The notes below the pieces were generated by a model, which had not been told where the DNA came from, made no database searches, and saw only the letters and a program-made list of their open reading frames with translations. A stretch of 64,000 nucleotides of DNA, from positions 163,431,866 through 163,495,865 of the forward strand of contig CM077147.1 of NCBI GenBank assembly GCA_039583875.1, read 5' to 3'. How positions within the stretch are numbered: position 1 is the first letter of the stretch; every line of letters starts with the position of its first letter. This document shows, in pieces, positions 22,476 to 33,432 of this stretch. The position numbers and the translations under genes are program-made. This DNA comes from Platanthera guangdongensis. Its lineage: Eukaryota; Streptophyta; Magnoliopsida; Asparagales; Orchidaceae.

Positions 22476-25400
22476 TTAAATTAACTCATCTCCATTGATC
22501 ATTCCTAACTGATTTAAGAAAAAAAGATGTTTTTTCTCATCCAATGGCTTGGTGAAGATGTCTGCCCTTTGTAAATCAGTGGAAATGAAGACAAGATTAA
22601 TTTTCTTTTTGTCTACACAATCTCTAATGAAATGATGCCTTATTTCTATATGTTTGGTCCTACTATGATGCACTGGATTTTGTGCTGTGGATATAGCACT
22701 AGTACTATCACAATATATAGTTGAATTATTTAAGTTGTATCCATAATCCAGTAGTTGATTTTCTATCCACAAAACTTGTGAGCAACAGGTGTCAGCAGCT
22801 ATACATTCTGCTTCTGCAGTTGATGTGGACACAGAGGTTTGCTTTTTACAGAACCCGGACACTAGTCTAGCACCAAGGAACTGGCATGTCCTTGTGGTGC
22901 TCTTTTTGTCCACTCTACATCCGGCATAGTCAGCATCTGAAAATCCAGTTAAGTCAAATTCTTACTCTGATGGATATAGAAGTCCTAGATTTGGGCAACT
23001 TTTTATATATCTCAAAATTCTTTTTAGCAAAATAGAGTGCGATTTTTTAGGGTTCACTTGGAAACTAGCACAAATGCATGTAGCAAACATTATGTCTGGC
23101 CTACTTGCTGTGAGATATAATAGGGACCCAACAATGGCCCTATATAATTTCTGATCAATAGGTTTTCCATGCTCATCAGAATCTATCACAGAATTTGCAG
23201 CCATGGGTGTCTTCAGAGCTGAGGCATCGCACATCCCAAATCTTTTAATAAGCTCCTTAGCATATTTAGATTGGGAGATGAAAATACCATCAGATGATTG
23301 TTTTACTTGGAGACCAAGGAAATATGAAATTTCACTCATGCTACACATCTCAAACTTTGAATGCATAAGGTTAGAGAACCTTTTGCATAGTTTGGGATCA
23401 GTTGAGCCAAAGATAATATCATCCACATAAATTTGTACTAATAGGATTTTATCTTTATGATGCTTAATAAAAAGAGTCCTATCTACAATACCTCTAGAAA
23501 ATTTATGCTCTAATAAGAAACTAGCTAAGGTCTCATACCAAGCTCTTGGAGCTTGCTTTAAACCATAGAGAGCTTTATGCAATCTAAAGATAAGAGAGGG
23601 ATAGGTTAGAGAGATAAAACCTGGTAGTTGCTCCACATATACTTCTTCTTTGAGATCTCCATTCAGAAAAGCACACTTAACATCCATCTGATAGACTTTG
23701 AACTTCTTGAATGCAGCACATGCAAGGAAAATTCTTATAGCCTCAAGTCTTGCAACAATAGCAAATGTTTGATCATAATCAATGCCTTCCTCTTCCCTAA
23801 AACCTTGAGCTACTAGCCTTGCCTTATTCCTCATAATGTTGTCTTCTGCATCCAATTTATTTCTGAATACCCATTTGGTGCCAATGCCTGGGTAGTCTTT
23901 GGGTCTAGGAACCAATTCCCAAACTCTACATCTCTCAAATTGATTGAGCTCCTCTTACATTGCAATGATTCAGTGGGGATCTTGCTCTGCATCTTTAATG
24001 GATTGGGGCTCAAGTTGAGAGAGGAAACAAGCAAACATCAAGTCAGGGTTGAGTTGATGCCTTGTTTGCACACCAAATGATATGTCTCCAATCACTTGAG
24101 ATCTAGGGTGATCTCTAAGTGTGAAAAAATCAGTGGGAGGAGCTGGTTGGGCAACAGCTTGGGGAATAAATTCCTCTTGTGGAATTTCATTAGTTATTGG
24201 AAAGGGTTCAATCACCTCTATGCTTTCTTCTTTGCTTTCTTCTTCAACGTTTGGAGATGGATGTATTAGAACCTATTGGGTGAGGCTTAGATCATCCAAT
24301 CTCTCACACAAGTGAGGTACTTGCAAAGTGCTGTTGGTAGAAATTTTATTCTCCTTAAAATACATGTTAGTTCATCAAAAGTTACATGTACAGATTCCTC
24401 AATTTTTAAAGTAGATTTATTAAACACCCTATAAGCTTTGCTGACTTGGGAATATCCTAGAAAAATTCTCTCTACAGCCTTAGCTTCAAACTTTCTAATG
24501 TATTTCTTGTCATTATTGTGAGTATAACATATACAACTAAATATTTTAAAATAGGTGATTTTTGGTTTCTTCCCTTTAAAGAATTCATAGGGAGTCTTTT
24601 TCTTAATTTTATGTATCAAACTTCTGTTCAGTACATAGTTTGTTGTGCTCACAGCCCCTGCCCAAAATGATAGGGGCATGTAATCATCTGCAAGTAATGT
24701 GCCTGCAACTTCAATTAAGTTTCTATTCTTCCATTCAGCTACCCCATTTTGTTGAGAAGTTCTAGGAGCTGAGAAGCAATGTCTGATAACTTCCTTCTCA
24801 CAGAACTCATGCATAAAAAGAGACTCAAACTCAGTACCATGATCACTTCTGATCAATGCAACTTGAGTAGAGTACTCAATCTGTATGGTCTTGATAAAAT
24901 CTGTAAGAACCTTGAATGTGTCTGCCTTAGATCTCAGAAAGAACACCCAAGTGAATCTTGAGAAGCCATCTACTATAACTAGAGTATAAGATTTCCCTCC
25001 TAGGCTATGCACAGCAATAGGGCCAAAAAGGTCCATGTGTAACAAGTACAGGATCCTAGGTGAATCACTTTTATTAACTGATTTAAAACCAGATTTAGTT
25101 TGCTTTCCTAATTGACAAGCCCTGCAGAGGCCTTCTTTCTTGTAGGGACCAGAAGGCAAACCTCTGACAAGGTTATCTTTAGATAACCTAGCAATATTTT
25201 TCATATTAACATGTCCTAATATTTTTTGCCATAAATCATTTTGATTGCTAACAAGATTACAAATATCTGATGTTGCAGAATTAAAATCAACTACATATAT
25301 ATTGTCTTGTCTATTTACAATTAAAATAATTTTGTTTTCTTTAGAAGAAATAATACAGGAGATGGAGTTAAAATATACCTGATAACCTTCATCACATAGT

Positions 25401-25612
25401 TGACTTATGGAGATGAGGTTATGCTTTAGTACACTTACATATGTCACCTTTTTGAAAGTAACAGCTCCAATCTTGACTTCTCCAAAGCCTTCAGACTGAC
25501 CATAATTTGAATCACCAAAGTTTACCTTTGGTCCCAGCTTGGACTTATAATTGTTTAGGTTGTCCTTGCTGTCAGTCATATGCTTGGAGCATCCACTGTC
25601 CAGATATCATTG
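22476..25612 (-). pseudogene. pol: pol of C2: protease, integrase, reverse transcriptase, RNase H
   Basis: Copia-type pol in several broken pieces. The protease start (YLDSGCSKHM) has its conserved Trp codon changed to a TGA stop near 25606. The integrase (25579-24287) shows HHCC, LYLLHMDLFGP, RSDHGTEF and QQNGVAEWKNR; the last has W where related proteins have R. A frameshift and further stops lie near 24290 and 23950. RT (about 24034-22962) keeps [13 protein letters not shown] and [14 protein letters not shown] near 22960 precedes RNase H (22913-22476), which keeps TKHIEIRHHFIRD and ends at TAA. Closest relative in the window is C3. Non-functional. Confidence 0.85.
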
Positions 25613-25857
25613 TTGATTTAAAGCTGGAAAGCCCTTTACCTGCAAAGAAAACAATTAGTTGTTCTTGACCCAGATTACCTTGGGTCCTTTATTTTTCTGA
25701 TAAGAAAAACTCGATATAACTGAAAATTCAGGTTGGGATTTATATCCTAAGGGATTGTATCTCCTAAGTGGAATTTCCTAATTAGCATAAGGATTAAAAG
25801 GTTTTCTAGGTTGATTAAAGTTTCTGTTAAAATCAAGATTTTTGTTAAGTCTGATTG

Positions 25858-26105
25858 GGTTCGACGAAAGATGTAAGTTCGTCGACCGAAGTTCGACGAA
25901 GTGGGATGAGATCGTCGATCTCTACTCAGAGAATGAATATATTCATTTTCTATGCCCCAAGTTCGTCGATCTCTGGTAGACGAACCATACACAATTCATC
26001 GATCGTAGTAAGACGAATTATTGTTGCTAATATTTGCGTTCATTGATCGTCGATCGGAGTTCGACGAACTAGCCACATTTCATCGATCTGAGTTCAACGA
26101 AATCT
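25858..26105. repeat. TCGA dyad array inside the gag-pro coding region of C2
   Basis: TTCGTCGA and TTCGACGAA words (for example TTCGTCGA at 25878-25885 facing TTCGACGAA at 25892-25900) recur between the coiled-coil part of gag and protease. Read in the gag-pro frame on the minus strand, they encode a recurring FVELRS-type peptide with stops between copies. C3 has no such array at this place. It is the same motif as in this element's LTR and post-pol array. Confidence 0.8.
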
Positions 26106-26870
26106 GTTGAACTTTGTTTTTTACTTAGATTTTTCTTGTTTCTATTCTGTTGGTTTTTAGATTTAGGTAATTCTTCGATTGGTTGCTTATTATTTATTAC
26201 CTCTTTACCCTTAGATGAAACAAATTTTATAGGGGTTGATAATATATTTTTCTTAAGTATGTGGGATAAGCTTGATGAAGCACCTAAGCCCGGTTTGCCA
26301 TTCAGTCTAGCATTGACTGTACTTGTGATGTCCATCAACTTAAGGCTTCTCCCATTGAGAGATTCCTCAAGTTGCTTAGCCTCGCATAACTCTGTTTTTA
26401 AAGAAATAATTTGTTCATTAGCTAACACTAGATTATCCTTAAGCTTAGTGTTTTCAGCAAATAAATTATCAAATTCAGATTGCCTATCTCTTAGAATTTT
26501 AATTTCTTTTTCAGATTTAATTAATTCATTACATAGAGCTTTGAATTCATTTTTAAAATCAACAGAATTAAAATCAAGAGATGAGATTACCTGATCCTCA
26601 TCTGTCTCAGATTCCTCTTTTGATTCTTTAGAATGATCTTCTGCTTGCTCTTCAACATTAGGCCTGCTACATGAGGCATTGATTGCCATGAGGCAAACTT
26701 CTCTTGCCTTGGCTTCTTCTTCATCGTCACTGGAGCTGGAAGATGATGTCTCTTCATCTGTATCACTCTAGGTTTCAGTAATAAAACCTTTTTCCTTTCT
26801 TTTGTTTTTACTGGAGGAGTGTTTGCTTGAATGCCTACTGGAGCACTTCTTGTTCTCTTTTTCCTTTTCT
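26069..26870 (-). pseudogene. gag: gag of C2, C-terminal acidic/coiled-coil part
   Basis: Mostly open; the longest piece is 206 codons (26689-26069). An acidic Ser/Glu/Asp-rich head is followed by a region with heptad-like Leu/Lys/Glu spacing (residues about 50-120 of the piece), as in the second half of C3 gag. It lies in a different frame from the preceding zinc-knuckle piece because of a shift near 26870. At its end it runs into the TCGA array. Confidence 0.7.
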
Positions 26871-27803
26871 TCTGTCTCTTTTCTGAGCTTCTAGGCATTC
26901 AGTGAGAATGTGCCCAGGCTTTCTACATCCAAAGTAGACAATCTCCTTAGTAGGAGTTCTGTCATACTTAGGTTTGTCATCACTCTTGTATGGCCTTCTC
27001 CTGAAGTCTTTCTTGGCCAGTTTATAGAATCTTTTGGCCAGCAAGCTCATCAACTCTTCATTGGCTGGAAGGGTTTCAGGTTCTTCTGTTGCTTTGAAAG
27101 CAATATTATGCTCCTTCCTTGAAGAGGTTGAGGCCTTCATTTCAGCATCCTCTCTTGTCTTGATTAATTGCTCATAGGATTTGAGCTTTCCCAAGAGAGA
27201 CTCAATGGAAATCTCATTCATGCTTCTGGCTTCTTTGATTGGCCAGATCCTGGAATCCCAAGTGTTGGGAAAGCACATCAGGATCTTGTCATTGATCTCA
27301 GTCAGGGAGATATCTTTATATAGGTTTTTTAGTTCATTGATGATAACATTGAGCCTATTATACATCTAAGCCACTGATTCAGATTCCTCCTTCTTGAAGT
27401 TCTCATATTGGGATATCAGGAGGGATCCTCTATCCTTTCTTTCATCTGCTGAGCCTACCACCATCTGGTTTAAGGAGTCCCAGATTTCTTTTACAGAGGT
27501 GCACTTAGACACCTTTTGAAAGATATCATCTGACATGGTCTGAGCCAATATATTCATAGCTTTAGCATCAGCTATTTTGGCTTTCTTCTGAACATCAGTC
27601 CACTCAGGTGGTCGAACTGCATGAGTGCTAGAAGTTGCTGAAGATGTGGATGCTGATGGTTGAGGATGTCCTGTCAAAATAGAGTTGAAAATATCCTCAT
27701 CCATAGAGTTCATGTATAGCTTGATTCTTGCCTTCAAGACTGCAAATTTACTTAAGTTGCAGACTGGAGGTCTGGTGCTAGCATAATCTTTATTTTGTGT
27801 CAT
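26835..27803 (-). pseudogene. gag: gag of C2, N-terminal part with zinc knuckle
   Basis: ATG at 27803 opens a Copia gag (UBN2-type domain). One in-frame TAG at 27366-27368 splits it into 145 and 176 codons. The zinc knuckle near 26897-26940 has lost its first Cys (Tyr in its place); the remaining Cys, His and Cys are kept. The frame is lost after a shift in the following Lys/Arg-rich stretch. Gag would form the particle; this copy cannot. Confidence 0.8.
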
Positions 27804-27885
27804 TGCTGTAAAAATAGAAAAACTAGAGAAGAGAGAAATAATCTAACAAGGATCTTGGTTCATATGTGAATCTGTGAAACCAAAG

Positions 27886-27904
27886 ATAACCTTCTTTGAT
27901 ACCA
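27886..27904 (-). other. Primer binding site of C2
   Basis: The minus strand reads TGGTATCAAAG two bases from the LTR end, close to the iMet complement TGGTATCAGAG. Confidence 0.75.
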
Positions 27905-28675
27905 ATTGAAGGATGGTATGAAAGATACCACCACTGGTTAGACTGTTTAACTCTAGAGGGGTAGTGAATAGAGTATTTTAAAATCCTTTAAATTTTTATT
28001 TCAGAGTTAAAGATAGTCATACTTATAAGTGTAATCAGAGAGTGCAGAAATAAAAACTAATCTACACAATAATCAGCAAACAATAAAAAGAGAGAGCATC
28101 ACAGATGACACAAGAATTTTATAGTTGTTTCCCTTAAACTTGGGTACATCCACTCTTCTACCACCCTGGTAGGAATACACTTAGGTTTTTGATCAGCTGC
28201 CCTGTCACCAATCAGGTTTTTGCTCAAGTGCCTGTCACAACAAGATCTGCTTCAAGTAGATCAGGAAGCCCTTTAGGCTTTTGATCAGGTGCCTAAAAAC
28301 CAAATCAAGTCTTTTGATCAGGAGACTTACAACCAAGTGATTAACTTTTGAAGGGTGCTAGAACCCTGTGTACAGTGGGGTAAAACAAATAAACTAGATG
28401 TTGTCTTCTCTTTCTCAAGGCAATAGAGAAGGCTTGTGGATTCTTGATGGTGTCAAAGCTCCCCCTGAGATGATGATCTATTCAGGAAGAATGAGAGCTT
28501 TGCAGGGTGAGTAGGTCTTCTAAAGATTTTCCAGAAAGCTATAGACTGATAAAAGTTGATTGTCTTTAAAAGCTTGTTGGAAGATGAACACTTGATGAAG
28601 ACTGACAGAGCTTTTTTCTTGAATGATATTATCTCTATTCTCTGGTTTCCTTATCGACTGAAAAAGAAAAATCTT

Positions 28676-28682
28676 CTTTATA
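28676..28682 (-). promoter_or_regulatory. Candidate TATA box of C2 LTR
   Basis: TATAAAG on the minus strand, downstream (element sense) of the TCGA array at 28958-29258. The order is array then TATA, as in C1 and C3. Confidence 0.5.
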
Positions 28683-28957
28683 TGTCTCTGTCTAATTTCT
28701 CCTTTGAATTTGGATTTTGAATTGTCTGCATTGAATGCTGACTGTCTAGAGAATGAAAATCCGGCAGGAGAGAATATATCATTAATGGATTTCCCCAACT
28801 GTCTCATTAAAAACGGCATGTAATATTCCTGATGAAGACCATAATCAATGCTGCCACTAACGGTTAGATTCAGAGAATATAACCATTGATTATTCAGGAA
28901 TTACTGCAAGAGAATATGGACAAAAGGAGGAAAATTCCAAGTCTGGAACTACATAGC

Positions 28958-29258
28958 AATCGTCGACCAGAGAATAGATTTTGTCGACCTGTGTCCAAAT
29001 TTCGTCGAGTAGAGAAATTGAGTTCGTCGACCTGCAAATTCTTGTTCGTCAACCTGAGAACTATGTTCGTCGACCTAAGTTCAGCTAACTGCTTTCTGGG
29101 GAAAGTTTGTCAATGTTGTTGTCCAAGTTCGTCGAGTTGATAATATAATTTCGTCGACCTGAGCTCGAATATCATCGAGCTCAACTCAGAGAATTTACTC
29201 TGAGTTCATCGAGCGAAGCACGACTTTCCTCGAGCTGAGTTCGACGAACGTCGAACTC
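28958..29258. repeat. TCGA array in C2 LTR
   Basis: GTTCGTCGACCTGAG-type units, with GAGCTGAGTTCGACGAACGTCGAAC at the end containing TTCGACGAACGTCGAA, an inverted repeat. It lies in U3, upstream of the candidate TATA box. Confidence 0.85.
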
Positions 29259-29443
29259 ACTTTCCTGAACTTGATTTTCTTTTAAGTCTAGAGTCTTCTG
29301 TTGTCTTCTATTGGCTGGTCCATGTATGGTTATTTCTAAGGACTTAGCCTAAACTCTAAGACACAAACATGACCCTGGCGATACATATAGGGTCAATTAT
29401 CCTAGTTAGTGAACCTAGCCCAAATCAAACTAGGGATTAAACA

Positions 29444-29735
29444 TACTCATCTGACTTGCTCTCTCCTAAGGCTCTAAATATAAGCTCCAGTGTTGTATTC
29501 TTCCTCTGCTTTGCCCTGATGCGGTCTCTGAAATCGTACTCCATGCTCAGAGCTGCTAAGTACACTGTATAAACCTCTGGATCAGACCTCGACACCATAG
29601 TAATCTATATATCTTCCATGATCCGCACTATCTCCTTGGCCATCACCCAGGACTCTGGTCAAGTAGTGTCGACTCTCCTGCTCAAAACAACTGTTTAGGG
29701 TAGTATAACTTTACTTAGTGCCTATGTAAACGGAA
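29444..29735 (-). other. Unidentified open fragment, possible old coding remnant
   Basis: On the minus strand about 70 codons read with a single stop and a protein-like composition (YLAALSMEYDFRDRIRAKQR region). It abuts the C2 LTR and is probably part of the sequence into which C2 inserted. I do not recognise the family; chance is possible. Confidence 0.25.
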
Positions 29736-29875
29736 CTATGGGCTTCAGCACATCATACTTCCTAGTACCGCTATGATCCCCTCACGGGGTAGACCTCGGG
29801 AAGTCCAAGGTTAAACATAAATTGCTAAGTAAACCAGAAGTTAGACAAGAGTCATCTAATAGGATTAAGGAATGT

Positions 29876-30316
29876 TGTAGCGATCTCACCCATGTGTGGG
29901 TTGGAGTGATATATAGCTTGCTAGTTCTACGAGCTAGTAGCTCGGGTTGTTGGTTGATATCAGGACCAGTTAGTACTATGAGCTGGAACCTTGAGAGAGT
30001 ATTATTATACTTGGTTTGTGCTTATGTGGTAGTTCACTCAGTACTGGTTCAGTCGGCTCACCGACGGAAGTACGATGATATGATGCAGAGTATAGATCTT
30101 TGGGGAGACCGGTGGGATATTCATACTGAGGTCTGGAGGACTATGTCCCCTAAGAACACACCCGAACACATAAGACAGGTAGTTGCCAGCAAGAGTACAC
30201 AGGGAATCCGTTGTTATGTTCCTAGCGTTGAGGCGTACGAGAGGTCTAGGCCTGGTAGTGTGTCTGCCCGCCTAGGAGTGGAGATACCCTCTCCAATACC
30301 ACTGTGAGCCACGACA
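29876..30316 (+). repeat. Short Ty3/gypsy-type 5' LTR (about 440 bp)
   Basis: Starts TGTAGCGATCTC and ends GCCACGACA. A PBS (TGGTACCAGAGAG) follows two bases later. The 161-codon open frame spanning it lies within the LTR and is not a gene. The following 200 bp (repeats of GCATAGCAT) look like a gypsy leader. The rest of this element is gone. Confidence 0.55.
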
Positions 30317-30318
30317 GT

Positions 30319-30331
30319 TGGTACCAGAGAG
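30319..30331 (+). other. Primer binding site of the short gypsy LTR
   Basis: TGGTACCAGAGAG, one base different from the iMet complement TGGTATCAGAG over its first eleven bases. Confidence 0.6.
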
Positions 30332-30532
30332 ATTGGCCACCAAAAAGAGGGATGTATGAAAGGTCTGTGCACAGAGTCGTGTGTGTGAGTTACATAAACA
30401 TTGCATTGCATAGCATGACATAGCATAAGCCCTTACAGATCCTCATCATATAAATTATTATGGCCTCTTTTATATGATGAGTTACTTTTTCAGAAACCTT
30501 AAATTATATATTTTTATGGGGATTCATATAAG

Positions 30533-30772
30533 TTAGGATACGTTTCTGTGATGGTTGTGTAGTTGATAGTAGCCCGACCTTAAGTAAAGCTTAAAGAACC
30601 AGTGTGCTTCCTCTAGCTGATCAAACAACTCATCAATCCTTGGTAAGGAATAAGTATTCCGCACTGTCATTCGGTTGAGCTCCTGATAATCAATGCAAAG
30701 TCGAAGTGATCCATCCTTCTTCTTCACGAACAAAGACGAGAGCTCCCCATGGTGAAGAACTCGATCTAACAA
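30533..30772 (-). pseudogene. Ty3/gypsy reverse transcriptase fragment
   Basis: About 80 codons on the minus strand cover RT motifs [23 protein letters not shown] and SGYYQL. The start of the piece is out of frame by one base relative to the conserved SPWGA motif. The fragment is opposite in strand to the gypsy LTR on its left, so the two need not belong together. It lacks the catalytic FIDD. Confidence 0.8.
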
Positions 30773-31132
30773 ATCCTACAACCACCAGCTCCCCATGGTG
30801 AAGAACTTAGGGATGACTTTTGTCAACTTTATGGGTTGATTGGTCCAATGGTGTGTCTTGAGTCCCTTGACGCCACCAAATGTTGATTGTGTCATGGTGA
30901 TGCCCCAATTGGGCCCACTTTGCCAAATAGCATGATTTTGACCTAAATAGGGCTAAGTTTGACTTTGGTCAAACTAGTTAACTTTGTGACCCCATGACGG
31001 TGCTTTGGGTCCACTTGGCCCCTAAAGACATTACAAGGCTGGGGGTTGGATCAAATTTAGGTTTTTAGGCCAATAGGACATCTTAGGGGAAGATTTGACC
31101 TATATTGACCTAAGGTTGACTTTGGTCATTTC
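30773..31132. other. Non-coding stretch, nothing recognised
   Basis: It begins with a direct copy (30787-30807) of the 21 bases at 30741-30761 from the RT fragment. The rest has repeated GACTTTGGTCA words and no open frame or motif I can name. Confidence 0.5.
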
Positions 31133-33135
31133 TATAACACACTAAAAAGGCATAGTGGTCATTAGGAGCTAACGCGCCGCGATAGTCTTATCGTAGGTAG
31201 TAGCTCAGTGATTTCAAAGACATGGCGCTCGGGTTGGGTTCCTCAAAGCTAGTGCGTAGCGGTAGCCACTCAACACTTTGACTGCTCAACTCTTTCGAGC
31301 ACTCAACGATGTCGAACAATCGTCGAGCACGCTAAATCCAGGCAGTGGGAGTTACCGCACCGTGGAAATCCCTCGACGAACGTTGAACGGTTTACCGCCA
31401 AACGATAAAGTGTTATCGCGGGGCACTAGCTCTGATAGCGGCGCCGACTGGACAAAGCCGTCACCGTCTAAGTTACCGCACGGCGGTAGTAGTTACCTCA
31501 CGATGGTAGCTTTTGTATTAGGATGTACTTGAGATTTTATTCTCATCTTCTCATATCCTTTCCCTATTGTACTTCTAGAAAGGGAAGAGGAGGAACGTCC
31601 AGGAGCTTGTGGGAAGGTTGATCCAAGGTTTGCTTGTGATTGGAATCACGAGTCGACGTTAGATCCGTGGAGAGGAAGTTGTGGCAATAAATTCCATCCG
31701 GATCATAGATCACGATCATGGCTCCGAAGAGATCTTCAAGAGTAACTATCTTCTTCCTTGGACATAAGAAGTCCTTATTTGGCATATGCATGGATTTTCC
31801 CCCACAAAAAGGTGGAATACTGAGGGATTTCCATTGGGTTGATTCTTGAGATCCCCAAGAGGTCTTGCATATAGATCCAGAAATGTGAAGTATGGAATAT
31901 GCATACTGTGTGAAGCCCATCTTGACAGGTTGGTCCGGATTGGTGATGTTTTATTTTGCGCATCGGAGAAGACTCCGCGTATAAACGAGTATTTTATGGA
32001 GTCAGTTTGTTTTGCCTATGATGTGGAGTCGCAGGAAGTACTGGAGTGGAATTCTAGGAAAATACCCTCAAAGTGGTTATGTTGTATGCTATGAAAGTCC
32101 AGTGTTCTGTTGTTAATGCCAGGTGATAGTGGTTGTCACTGGCAATAGCTCCTAGCTAACCTGTGATTGTGAAGCCAGTCCTTGGTGGACAGTGTGGCTA
32201 TTGTGAGCTATGAGCTCTAAAAAGGCTTCGTGCCGAACGGACAAGGGCAAGCCAACCCGTGTCATTTGTGGCGATTTGAGCAACGGGTAAAGGCTGACCT
32301 GTCTCCATATTATGGTTGTAAACTTGAGTTGCCCGGGTTTTTGGGCATTTGTTACAACACATAATGAGAGTCTCAGGCCTTCATGCCATTAAGACTAAAG
32401 TCTTCGGCTGTAGGCCATGGAGCATAATGCTCAAGGTTGCCGTTGGAAATGGTGGTGGGGCCTGATACTTCGGCACACCGAATATGTGCCCTGAATGCAC
32501 GGAACGTTTGGCCGCTGAGGCATTCATTTGTGATATGTTGAACTGTGCGTGAATGTACGTTCTTGTGATATATCTATTGTGACAATGTTATGCGTATAGG
32601 GAAGGAATCCCGCTGCCCCGGGAAAGGGATAGGGTCATTATAAATTGGTCAGCTAAATGTTGACCGTTGCTTTGTTTACCACCATTGCAGTGGTATGTTC
32701 CCATGCAGGTGAAGTAGAGCCAAGAGGAAAATAGTGGGATGAAGCCCTCACTGTTGTTGTTGTTGCTGCTGCTATGCTGGCTCTCGACGACAAAAGAATG
32801 AAATGTTTTGTAATTTTTATGTGTGGTCGGCCTGCGTGCCGATGTATGTAATCCACACGTATGAAGAAAACTTATAAGGCCTTAAGGAGAAACATTTTGT
32901 GTATTTTATAAACATTCCTTGGAGATATATAAATGTGGTTATTTATATGTAGTGGACATTCATGATAGCTGAGTTCAAATTTAACCCCTAATGCTTCTGC
33001 TAGAATGCTCTAAGTTAGGATGTGTATACTGGATTTGATATTCATAAGTAATATCCCTGACTGTCTGTGGAATGTGGCGTGGGGCCCCGACCGAACCTTC
33101 TGTTATATTTCATGTGATGGATGGAGGTGTTATTA
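31133..33135 (+). repeat. 5' LTR of G2 (about 2.0 kb)
   Basis: Starts TATAACACAC (matching TATAACACC at 63632) and ends near GTGTTATTA. From about 31717 to the end it is homologous to the G1 LTR (1929-3502); the first 580 bp are unrelated to G1. A TATATAA lies near 32924, where G1 has its candidate TATA box. Confidence 0.8.
31285..31480. repeat. TCGA and TACCGC/GCGGTA words in G2 5' LTR
   Basis: Words such as CACTCAACG, TGTCGAACAATCGTCGAGCA and CCTCGACGAACGTTGA, mixed with TACCGC and GCGGTA inverted pairs. Shorter and looser than the other arrays but with the same TCGTCGA/TCGACGA core. Repeated at 63825-64000. Confidence 0.65.
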
Positions 33136-33137
33136 TT

Positions 33138-33150
33138 TGGTATCAGCTTG
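33138..33150 (+). other. Primer binding site of G2
   Basis: TGGTATCAGCTTG, two or three bases after the LTR end; the first nine bases fit initiator-Met tRNA. Confidence 0.75.
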
Positions 33151-33284
33151 TCTTGGTTTTTCCTCCTTCGAATTCATGGTCGAATTCTTTTGAGGGGTGG
33201 CGAGCACGTGTACGTGCGACCCGTTATAACATAAATGAACTCAATAATGTCCACTTAGTAATTTACATACACTGGTTTGAGGAA

Positions 33285-33289
33285 CATAT
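33285..33289. repeat. Target-site duplication of C3 (CATAT), left copy
   Basis: CATAT before C3 is repeated at 46397-46401 after it. C3 sits in the G2 leader, about 60 bp before gag. Confidence 0.92.
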
Positions 33290-33432
33290 TGTTGGGTACA
33301 TTGGAATATATGTACCTGATTTGAAGAAGCCTCACCCTACTCAATGATATACATCAAGATGTATTTGATGTGTTTTGAGTTTCTTTGTGCAGGTTAAGTA
33401 ACTGCAGGTTTGCAGGAAAAAGTTTCTAAGTC

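Larger units (their letters stand above)
21918..29443 (-). mobile_element. C2: SIRE/Maximus-like Copia element, 3' LTR missing
   Basis: In reverse orientation: 5' LTR (29443 to 27907), PBS, large gag, PR-INT-RT-RH, a TCGA array and the start of an extra downstream ORF. It breaks off near 21.9 kb, before the rest of that ORF and the 3' LTR. The arrangement and protein resemblance match the nearby complete element C3. Many stops and several frameshifts show it is old. The truncated side meets the end of T0 without a readable target duplication. Confidence 0.85.
27907..29443 (-). repeat. 5' LTR of C2 (about 1,537 bp)
   Basis: On the plus strand it runs TGAAGGATGG...GGGATTAAACA, so in element sense it starts TGTTTAATCCC and ends CCTTCA next to the PBS. 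No second copy remains to confirm the outer edge; it is set by the TG/CA ends and by foreign sequence beyond 29444. Degenerate GATCAGGTGCC-like repeats lie at 28180-28340. Confidence 0.65.

Noticed and set aside
29822..30307. 161-codon frame
   Set aside because: It spans a short gypsy LTR that ends at a PBS; codons do not suggest a protein and the LTR explanation fits better.
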